In this document: positions 9,572-20,133 of the stretch, piece after piece
How positions within the stretch are numbered: position 1 is the first letter of the stretch
Layout: every line of letters begins with the position of its first letter
DNA from: Collodictyon triciliatum
Taxonomy: Eukaryota; CRuMs
Reading direction: 5' to 3'
Assembly: GCA_043381765.1 (NCBI GenBank)
Contig: JBHJMP010001105.1
Location: 1-23,891, forward strand
Length of the DNA stretch: 23,891 nucleotides
Notes under the pieces: generated by a model
Seen by the model: only the letters and a program-made list of their open reading frames with translations
The model's database searches: none
Told to the model about the DNA's origin: nothing
Made by a program: the position numbers and the translations under genes

Positions 9572-11950
9572 GTGGACAACCGAGCACGCAGACATCACAC
9601 CATAGAAAATCTTGGTCACAATAAGCTCTCTTGCATTGATGATTCTCCTAACTCTCCCGATGCCGAGATTTAGTGATTTGCGATAATCTTGGTTGTTTAT
9701 TTTCAGTGCCACATGAATTCGAGCTTTTCCTTGGTAGTTCCTCACCCGTACTTTCAGTTTGTGCAAGGTGATGAGGTTTTGGCCTTAGCTTCGAATAGGT
9801 GATTAGGAATTTCTCGTTGATCTGATTCCATAATTATTGTTGATTATAAGCTTCTTCTTTTTTTTTTTTTTTGGCGCCGTGGTTTGAAATCTTTTCGAAT
9901 CAAATGATTTTTTTTTTGTTTCTACAGTTTCGAAGGGCTTCGTATTCGATTATGTCGTCTGTACATTAAAACTGGACCAAATATTTGATTTTAAAGGCTT
10001 CTCTGTAATTTATCCATGTATTTGATAGAATCAAAATAATAGATCGTGGAAAACATGTTCATGTAACATTTATGTTTTTTAATCCTTTTTGGAGGAAATA
10101 AACTTAGTGTCTCATATTCGACTTTATCTTTTCAAAAAAATCAAAATTTTATCTTTCCTCATTCACAGCTGCTTGTCTTGTAGGATTGGGTCGCAAACAG
10201 CATTATCGACTTTTGCAGACCCCTGTGGATTTGAGGATATTGAATACTCAGTCTTAAAATTGGCTCTCCATCCAGGATATCTCAAGCATATATGTTTTTG
10301 TTCAGGTGATTGGACATATGTCCCGAATGTATCCGTGCAGGTCTAATATGTCGTTGGCTCCGAAATCAAACGGTGTGCTATTGAATCAAAAGAATACCCC
10401 AAGCCAAATAGAAAATATCGCAAAAGCAAAGATGTTAACCCCGATTTGTGAATCATCAACTTTTTTTTAGCACGAGCACCACCGATGTTTTGATATTTGT
10501 CTATATCTATAGGGAAAACTAATGCTTCATGTTCTACCAGATAATAAACTTATGTGTAGAGTATATAATAACTCACCAATCACCATCCTGCACAAAATTG
10601 AAAGGAAGAATAAAAAAAAAAAATAACACACCAATTTCTTGTTGCAAGGTTGGTTATTTGGATGAAATGAATAGTCAATCCGGATATGGTTCAAACCGAT
10701 AGCTTGTCTCTATCTGCTTCGATTCATTGTTTTTCATGTGTATTTTGTTATCTTGTCAATCAATGCAGGCTTGCTCGCCCGGCGACTTCCTTACGCTTAT
10801 TTTCTATCGAATCCAGCTTCGAGGTCACAGACAGGCCACATTCTAACTTTTCCACACCACCTAAAAGGCCGAAAAGTCCGTCGAGACAGGATAGTTAAAA
10901 AATAATTACAACTTTTTTCGCCCACAAGCAAAGGATGCCTCCTCACTCCGCCATTATCTACCACACTCCTTCCTGGCTGCATCAAGGGAGGTATTGAAGA
11001 GGCATGCATCGCAATATTCTCATCGAACAGCCTTGTTTCTCAGCACCAGATCCATCCAAAGTGCCGATGATTTTCTAACACGCATAACCATCGCTTCCCC
11101 TCTCAATTCTCCCCATGAATATAAGGAAAATAACAAACAAAAGCAACTATCGTGGTGCCATTCACTACAAAGCCTCGCAAACCGAGCACTATAGTAAGAA
11201 AAGAGAGCTTAATGCAATCTAATATCTTAATGTGGCAGATTTGTTTCTTAATACTAATTTGGTCTCTTTGCGTATTATTTCTTCATACTGTTGGTTATTG
11301 GGTTCGTAAATGGTGTGAAGAGCTGTTGAAATAATGGCTTAAATGGTTCCTTTGAGTCAACTTCACAAAATGCGCGACGCAGAAGCCAGTTATACAACAC
11401 AAATCGTGCATGCCCCACAACCAGAGTTATTTTTCTACAGTTTTAACGAATCTGTCAACGTTGATATCTCATTATCATCGGCTCAAAAGGATTCTGCTGC
11501 TTTATATATCTTTATTAATCAAGTGACATGTTTCTTTGGTGCACGAAAGTCATTATGTAAGGAATCCAAGAATCATATCTCAACGAGCTCGTCATCATCA
11601 AGATGGATTAGTCTGCGCTTTTTCAGACCCGTTTCCTATGTTTTTGTTAATTCTTTTGAATCAATATGTATCCATATGATTGTGGGGATTATAATTTAAA
11701 AATATTTAAAATTAGGAGACATAGAGACCTTTTCTTCAATTATCAGCGGCGGATTAGAAGAATCCGCAGTGCTTTCGGTTTCTAAAGTCTGTTACATGAT
11801 ATCAACCATTATAACTAACCATAAAAATAACCACAAATACTCATAGAAAAATAATTGAGGTGGCTTTGAGTTGTTTCGATTACATAAAAATTTTCAAAGA
11901 CACAGGTATCTAGTAGAATCGCTTAAAGATAAATAAATAAAATAAAATAA

Positions 11951-14900
11951 TCAAACCGATTGCCCATAACCCAGAGACAATACACGCAGACATTCGTCAA
12001 TCATATTCTTTTCTCTTTGCAGCTGGTCCAACGATTTGCTTTTCGAGATGACATAAAAACTTGAGATTCCGTCTTCGGGAATTTGATAACCCATCACCTC
12101 ACCGAGTAATTTGTTGCTCTCTGGAGACATACAAACATCCAACTGCGAAATTGACTCTGGACACAGGACTACATCATCTATTTCGTCCACTAGCCTACTC
12201 ACAAACTGCTTTCGCATTTGAATGGCTTTGCTAATCTGACTCTTTAGAAAATCCAGAAATTCAAGTCCTTTGCTCATCTTGGCAATCAGCACGCAGCTAA
12301 GTCGCACTTTTTTCATCTGTATATTATGAAGAAATTGGAAGACTATTATTATCCGCGCAGCAGCAATCAAATTAACTTGAAATCCAGCCCTGCCATACAA
12401 ATACAAAACGAAAAGACCTAAATTGACAGGCAAAGAAAAACAAAGAAGCAAAACAATGGAGCGGATGCACTCACAATTGTTTCATATTCGTAATCCAGTT
12501 CTTCAAATTCTGGTGAAGAGACTCTTGGTTCATCGTCGTCTTGGTCTGTATTGGATTCTCTCCGTGTTTGAATGAGTCTTTTCAATCCTTTCTGCATTAG
12601 ATAATGTCATACAATCACTACTGTGCTACAATGATGAGCAAATGTGACTATCAAAATGAGAATTAAAGAAAAAAAAAGAATAAAACCATGTTCGTTAATG
12701 AAAGGTCATTTTTTCTCCTCTGCTCCGCGTTGTTTCGGTGCTCTGGAAGATTAGTATGTCAAATCAAATGATAACTGAACCACTAAAGACCGTAAGTAGC
12801 TCAATTTCATCAAAGTGGCATCTTATTTTAAGTTTCAGCTGACCTTTAGTAACATCAATACTCTCGGAACCAAGACTGTTTTCTTCTAGAGAGTTCTCTG
12901 AGCCTGAGAGTTCTGACTCCACGTCAGATTCTAATGTGGAATTTTCATGCATACCATTCTCGCTGTCTTGTTTTCCTCCACCTTGGTTTCTTAGACCCAT
13001 TGTTCTGGACATTAATTTTTCTTAAAATAGTAATAGAAGATGTAATGGAAAATGAAATACATTTCATTCTTCTCTTGGTTTGAATAATAAAAGAGAATAC
13101 TCTAATAAGTGAAAATAGTGAGATATTATTTTGATTCTAAAAGGACCTCGGCTTGCGGAGACGTATCAGACCCATTTTTCTTACTCTGGCCTTTATTTGT
13201 TTTTCTGTCTTGTGAGGCATTTTGTCGCATACTATGCGTAATCCATTAGGGTCATCCCGATACCTATACAACACATCGTTGTGGATGATTCCTTATGCCA
13301 TTCAGCGAAATGCAAATACAATAGTACGGTTTTATGCAGCAGGATGTTCATATATTGTCAACAAACTCGTCATGCAAGTCGTGGAGGTATTCTTCATCTT
13401 CCTGTGTCCAAGTACCTCGCCGTCCTATAAAAACGATTTCACTTTGACACCATTCAAAAATGTAAAAAAAAAATAAAAAATGGCAAAATAAAAAAAGTAT
13501 ATGTCTGATATATCATCAAATGCATGATAAAAACACTTCAATTATCTTGGTTCTGAACCTTTTTCTTCATGGTTCCTATTATGAGCGATATAGGTATGCA
13601 TAGCAATTGAAAGGTTGGCCAGGTATGTTTGATTTTTAAAGGGAAACGAAATAACATACAATATTGAAGCACACTAATTTTTTTTTAAAGAAATAGTCTA
13701 ATTTTTACAAAAGTATATATCACCACATACTCTTCGCCTTCAGATGAAACTTCATCAATGCACGAACGAGCAGACCGATAGAATAAGACTTCAACAAACT
13801 CACGAGGGTCTAATTTTGCGTGCTATTGTATAACTGATTAAAAATTGGAAAAAATCCTTTCCTACAACAAATCAGACATGGATAAAATTAATGAAAATTT
13901 TGAAATACCTCTACAAATTTGTTGGTAATAAACTTTGCAAAGTCTCGAAAGTTTAAAAGTTCATCCTGTCCAGATTCATATTGCAAATGAGTGATTGGTT
14001 CGATGGGTGAATAAAACATAGATCAAATGAATTGGCTGAATGGATTACGTGATTGATTCACAAGTTTATTACAAAATCCCTTAAATTATAATTATGAATC
14101 AATTACATTTCGTTTTGACAATGGGTCTGAAAGAAGTTTATCAAACAACTTGAAATGAGAAATCTAAGAATAAAATTACTTTGAGGAAATTGATATGTAT
14201 GTTTACAGTTTTAATTAGAAATATAAGCCACTCAGTAGATTAGAATATCTCAATAATTACGAGAAAGAACATCTTATACAATCCCAGTTCGATGGCGATG
14301 TGGTGAAATATCTTCATGGAGGCGTGTATTATTTTTCTGAAATTGTTTGTATCAAAAGCAACAGCAACAAAATGTGAGAAAAAAATACACTTTGATAAAT
14401 TGAAAATATTATTGCAATCAGAATATCTATTTTTGAATGGACTGTTATATGAAAAAAAATATTAAATACACATATCGAAAGATGACTTTTCTTAAAATAT
14501 TGAAGAATATTCATATAAATGAGAAAGTTATTTGTAATTGGCACTGACTTTGACAACAATAGGTAGTCGCTTAAAACTAATAGAATATTCTCGATCACAA
14601 AAGGGTGAGAAAAGCGGGCGATGAAGTACTTGGTATTGTAAAAGGCATCAGCAGTATCAATTATTTTGCCTGTATATTATTATGTAAACAATTATTACCC
14701 ATTTGATAATACAGAATTACAAACAATTCTATCCTGGATAAAGAACAAATGTCACAGCAAGGATTGCATGTTTTTGAGAATTGATACGAGGGATTGTGTC
14801 CCAAAATGTAATGAACCTTTTTGTGGAATCTCGTCGTCATCTTCTTCTTTACCATCATCCTCAACGTCTCCTGCGTCGCTCGTGCTGGCTCCTTTCTCTT

Positions 14901-17900
14901 TATCGGCAGTACTATCGACCTTCATTGATGCGTTTATCGGAGGTGACATAATATCCGTTGTTTTTGAATTAGACTATGTGAGAATAGATGAGTATTACAG
15001 TGTCCATGGTCGACACAACAGAATCTTCATTGATGTTTTTGTTGTTTGCAGAGGCATCTAAGCCGACAGAGGAATTTTCTACACACAAAAGTGAGATGGT
15101 ATGAAGTAAAGTATAGCGATTGATGGTTTGTTAAAGAAATGGGTTACGTTTCAAATGGAAAAAAATGAAGTACAAAGGTAAAAAACAATTAAACAAATGA
15201 ATGCAGATGCATCACAACATAAAATTACCATGGTCCTTGCCAGTATCTGGTTCGACTGTTGGAGATGATGCGTTCTGAGATATGATAAAGTTCAGTTGAA
15301 ATACGAAATCATGAACACTATACACTCACTAAAACCATAATTACTGGATTTTTTAAATGAAAGATATGATTGTATTTAAAGATGAAATCAAACTCTGGCA
15401 GGTTCTTTCTTGTCTGCAAATGAGACTGTCTGCTTTCAAATGGAAATACATAAAAAAGAAAAAAGAGAGGGTATTTTCAATATCTTAATAAGTGAATGCA
15501 CATCCAAAACCATAAGTTAAAATAATAGTAATTAAAATATATTGCAAACCCTTCTAATTTTTTTGCAAACTACGATTCGTTGCGATTTTTCATAGCTTTC
15601 CATGAGTTGAATAATGGCATATGATGTCTCTATCAATACTTCTATTAACCTAATATTTCGATGATTATCGGTAAATTAAAGACTAATTATTTATGTGAAC
15701 GGGAAGATTACTTTCACTGAAGAGCGTATTAAATAAAACGTTTCAAATGAAGTAGTTGATATGGATGGAGGTAGTCGCGTACCTCTTTGGCTGATTTTGG
15801 ATACTGAACTTTTTGATTAAATCAGGAATAAGTTCTACAGACTCCATATCATAGAAAAACGACCTCATACAAGCGACAAGAAGCTGGTAAAAGATATATC
15901 TTGGTTAAAAGAATATCATAAACTAAAAAAAAAACACAAATAAATTGAAAGGGGGAAGTAAAAAGTTGCAAATATAGTTAAATAATAGATTGAACCATAC
16001 TTTTTGTGCAACTGGGGATTTGAAACTTTCAATGTACCGAAGCGTGTTCAGCTATTGTAGCGTCATATTTTATAATATATAGAATATATTCTTTCTTTTT
16101 ATAGTTATTGCTCAAAATTTATCTCATTTAGATTTTAAAAATGTGGCTCTGAATTAAAAAAAGAACCTGCTCTTTGAGGCTGTAACAGTAATGAATAAGA
16201 TCATCCAAGCGCTTTTCAATGGATGATTCAGATATTCCACGCATTACAAACTGTAAAAACTCAGGAGATATTGCCTCAGAGACAAATGACAACTCAAATT
16301 CTTTTCGACATTTATGAATCAACCATTTTTTCGTCGGTTTGAAAAGATATATTTTAGAAGGATGTAAATCATAACAATATTTAATGAAATCTTCAATTGA
16401 AGTCAACATGATGTGCAAGCAAATAAGAACCTTTGGTATCTTTCGAATCATAAATCTGACTTTGTTTCTAGATTAATTAATTTGGGTTTCAAAATATAGC
16501 GTGGTTTCATCTGAATTGCAAAGTTCTTTTCATATCAAATACTCGAATACATAAATTATCCAAAAAAAACCTACATGCAAATGTCTTTGAAAAGCCAGGC
16601 ACCAAGTTATCAGTGCGCATAGCTGTCTGATGGACTTGTAATCAACGTTTGAAGACAGCTCCGCATTTGAACGAATAATACGAATCAGAGCTTCATTTAT
16701 ATAAAATATTGTTCAAATTTTTCATGAATATACATCATATTACACAAATGAGAGGATGCTATTATAAAAGGTGACATGTAAAATGGTGTTTACATTTGTT
16801 AAAATTTCATGATTCAATCATATTTATTTTAAAAAAACCAGCAAATACTCCGTCAGAAATGAATTGCTTCATTATGGATTGGATTGAGGATTTCGTTTCT
16901 TGTGAAGCATTCCAGTTCTGGGTGGCATTAATAAAAAAATTTTTTAAAAAAAACGTAAAAAAAATGGACAGGCTGTCATGGTATAATCAAAGCTTGGTTA
17001 TAGATATTTTTTTTTGAATGCTGAGAGAATAATCAAACATGAAATCGATATTGGCGGCAGCCATGAAACAATTTGATGCAGTATTTATATGAAAGCATAT
17101 GAGACATCCACTCATAAGTAAGTCTTGAATCATACATCTTTTCCATCTAATTGTTTTATTTCGTTGGTTAAGTGTGCAGTTCTTTGCCTCCTTTGGTTAG
17201 CAACGGTTAAGGGCTTCTCTTTAATTTGTGTTATCTGGGTATTCCGGATTACACTTTGTCCAATCTACAGTTACGTCGATAGCGCAATTAGAAAACATTC
17301 GACATAGAAAAGAAAGATCGGAGTAAAATTGCCACCAAATAAGACATTTTATTGTTACTCAATGGAGATATTAAGGAACCATTGTATTCGTGATAAAAGT
17401 GCCCCCAAATCTGGAGTGCCTGGTCGGTAGTTGACTTGTAGTCATTCTAAAAAATAATAATATGTTTCCCAAATAAATGAACCAATTACTTGGACTCTTT
17501 TCACACTGCATCGCAGAGAAAATAAAACAGTGATTTCATCCATGGAAATGGGTATTAAAATTACAAACTTTATTTTTAGTTGCTCTTCTTCGAGTGCACG
17601 TGCAATGTTACTTACTTTTGAAGGCTTAGACACATTAGTTTGACCCTGTATCAAATATGAGGTTAGAAGGTATGTTCATTTGGTCGTCCCATAAATGGGC
17701 GTGCATGTGAAAACATCGACATTCTTACACAGGAAATCATATAACATCTCACCGACAGACTTCATTATTTATCTTCTGAATGAACTTCACTCTATCATTA
17801 CAAAGACACAGAGTAGTAATCAACAGACTTGAACACGTTTTACCTGGTTTTGATTTCGAATTACACCATGAGATGCAATATCTTCAGGAGAAATAAAAAG

Positions 17901-19294
17901 TAAATGCGACATAATTTCCAGTAATTTTGATGAAAATTCCGTATTTTCAGGCTCTTCAATCCTCTGACCAATAATCTTCATCGAACGACATACATGGTAC
18001 AGATAAATGAATGTGTTAAAAAAAAAAAAAGAAGGAATATTATATTCTGCAAAATGCCACACGTGAAATATAAGAAAGATCCCAGAGGGCGCAGTTACAA
18101 TAAATACTCTGCGCTCAATTATGTTTTCATATACTTTCATCTCCTTAGACACAAGATATGGAGAATTAAAGTTTGATAAGCATACCATGACTACGTCGAA
18201 AATCACATCTTTGTGACATTTTGTTATAAAATCCTCCTGCAAATATGTGAAAAGAGGATTTGATGATAAACTTGTGTCTGATTTATTCGGAACAATCAAC
18301 AAGTTCTCGATGATGCCAAGGAGGAGTTCGATGTATTCATTATCATCTTTTGATCTCAAACTATGGTCAAGACGGATTTAAATGACAATGTTATTTTTTT
18401 TTATTAGATACGCCACCTTCTGTTTGGTGGATTTTGAGAGGGCTTAATCAATGGTGCAAGAACTTTAAACATACTTTCCTTCATGTGTTAGGACCTCGGC
18501 AATTTTGTGTGCGAATGTGGGCAAAACCTATCATGACCATGAGTATTGTGTCCCAGATAATTTTCAATTTTTAGTCGAAAAATAATAATAAGAGGATAGC
18601 CGTTCTCTTGTTGTATTATTTTTATGATCAAATTAAAACCTCTGTTTTGATAAATCCTTCTTTAATCTTTCGTTGATGGTCGATCAGTTTGTTGTATGAA
18701 ATCCAACTTTTGAGTGGTTGTCTCGTTATCATATATATGACCTTTACTGGATAAAATGTTAAGAAAAAAATTCTTTCATGTTAATAAAGACGATAAATCG
18801 TGTGGATGTGATTGATCACCAAGATATTATGCGGCCATAAAACAAAAGTATATTCTAGCAAAGACTATCGATTCTAAAAAGGGTAAGTGAATGATTTACG
18901 CACGGAGCATCATCGATAGATTTATGTCATCAGAATAGGTAATCAGGAGCGGAAGTATGTCTCTCACAACGACTCCAGTAGTGCCCATCGTGTCGCTGTA
19001 CTTGCGATCCTCTGGATAATCGTAATCTTCTTGCAGCAAATAGCGCATAATGTCCTCCAGTTGCCCTGTATATAAATTGTTTTTTTTATAAAAAAAATAA
19101 ATTATCAAAACAAAAAGATAAAAGCATGGAAAACAAAAACAAGAACAAAAAGCACATAATAAAATAAAGTGCATGATTACGATGGCGTTACCTTCACATT
19201 CCAAACTTTTTTCATAAACCATTTTTTTGTTGAGCATCTTGGAGCGACCCAGCCTCTGACAGGCGGACGTCAAATCAGCCAGATTCGCTCGCAA
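11951..19294 (-). CDS. TIMELESS (homolog): Timeless/Tof1/Swi1 fork-protection protein, 5' partial, at least 29 exons
   Basis: Exons: 19294-19192, 19065-18904, 18746-18640, 18478-18417, 18354-18186, 17975-17844, 17645-17569, 17446-17380, 17264-17136, 16917-16839, 16690-16575, 16292-16167, 16051-16001, 15883-15783, 15649-15550, 15432-15394 (weak), 15274-15229, 15078-14999, 14973-14817, 14669-14549, 14336-14261, 13965-13909, 13822-13731, 13441-13367, 13263-13147, 13004-12844, 12742-12687, 12591-12475, 12316-11951. They join in phase to about 1,046 residues ending in TGA. Family hallmarks in order: an RDILPLL helix followed by a TRQP turn; DDNEYIELLLGIIENLL; LLEIMSHLLF; the signature RHSRFGG (exon at 17446); a helical repeat region; an acidic linker (14973-14817); REFVEVLFYR; a Myb-like GTWTQEDEEYL segment; QIKARVRKMGL; a second acidic linker; and the C-terminal KGLEFLDFL region. 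With Tipin, Timeless stabilises replication forks and supports checkpoint signalling. The first codons lie upstream; a GTAAGT donor at 19535-19530 suggests the preceding exon ends at 19536 in the gap. Individual small exons may be off by a few codons. Confidence 0.88.
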
Positions 19295-19538
19295 CTTACA
19301 TTGCAAAGGAAACAGGAAAAAAAAAGAAGGGGGGACAAATTATCTTCTATCGGGGTTTCTCTGAAATGAAATCCATAATGACTGTGTGAATAACATATAA
19401 CACAGCCAAGGATTTGACAGCAGCAAGGCAAATAAAAAAATAAATGAAAGGGAAATAACTGAACAGAGATGGAAAGAGAGAGGAAGTAAAAGCTACAAGG
19501 AATTCCTCCGAAAACTGGCGGAAGTATTTACTTACAAC

Positions 19539-20075
19539 NNNNNNNNNNNNNNNNNNNNNNNNNNNNNNNNNNNNNNNNNNNNNNNNNNNNNNNNNNNNNN
19601 NNNNNNNNNNNNNNNNNNNNNNNNNNNNNNNNNNNNNNNNNNNNNNNNNNNNNNNNNNNNNNNNNNNNNNNNNNNNNNNNNNNNNNNNNNNNNNNNNNNN
19701 NNNNNNNNNNNNNNNNNNNNNNNNNNNNNNNNNNNNNNNNNNNNNNNNNNNNNNNNNNNNNNNNNNNNNNNNNNNNNNNNNNNNNNNNNNNNNNNNNNNN
19801 NNNNNNNNNNNNNNNNNNNNNNNNNNNNNNNNNNNNNNNNNNNNNNNNNNNNNNNNNNNNNNNNNNNNNNNNNNNNNNNNNNNNNNNNNNNNNNNNNNNN
19901 NNNNNNNNNNNNNNNNNNNNNNNNNNNNNNNNNNNNNNNNNNNNNNNNNNNNNNNNNNNNNNNNNNNNNNNNNNNNNNNNNNNNNNNNNNNNNNNNNNNN
20001 NNNNNNNNNNNNNNNNNNNNNNNNNNNNNNNNNNNNNNNNNNNNNNNNNNNNNNNNNNNNNNNNNNNNNNNNNNN
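19539..20075. other. Assembly gap (537 N)
   Basis: This gap separates the last visible exon of the B-box/FH2 gene (ending at 20134) from the first visible Timeless exon (starting at 19294). The base just left of the gap belongs to an exon ending GTT, followed by a consensus GTAAGT donor, so coding sequence probably continues into the gap. The missing C-terminal half of FH2 and the Timeless start codon should both be here, or the two reading frames are fused. Confidence 0.97.
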
Positions 20076-20133
20076 AAAAAGTATTTATCAATCAAATATA
20101 AAAATAGATAATCGATGATAGATATGAAAATAC

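Larger units (their letters stand above)
8744..11950. other. 3.2-kb region with no confident gene
   Basis: This lies between the end of the TRIM-NHL gene and the stop of the Timeless gene; the two genes converge on it. Base composition alternates between AT-rich stretches (8,800-9,100, 9,860-10,150, 10,440-10,680, 11,690-11,950) and stretches of more balanced composition (9,280-9,780, 10,770-11,190) that could be exons. T runs occur at about 9858-9872 and 9908-9918. Plus-strand open segments with splice-like borders include 10184-10281, 10788-10898, 10914-11194 and 11343-11699, but I could not join them into a single phased reading frame and recognise none. It could be an unknown multi-exon gene, an eroded gene, or intergenic DNA. 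Confidence 0.45.

Noticed and set aside
14329-14598. Extension of the Timeless exon at 14669 through an 89-codon open frame
   Set aside because: Ending at 14549 (donor GTCAGT) and joining to 14336 gives a gapless match to the conserved helical pair. The extension is AT-rich and unlike the family.
15317-15413. A segment reading LPEFDFIFKYNHIF, first taken as the Timeless block after the acidic linker
   Set aside because: The same block is matched better, without gaps, by the exon at 14669-14549 (KYFIARFSHPFVIENILLVL), which lies after the acidic linker as in other Timeless proteins. I kept only a small tentative exon at 15432-15394 here.
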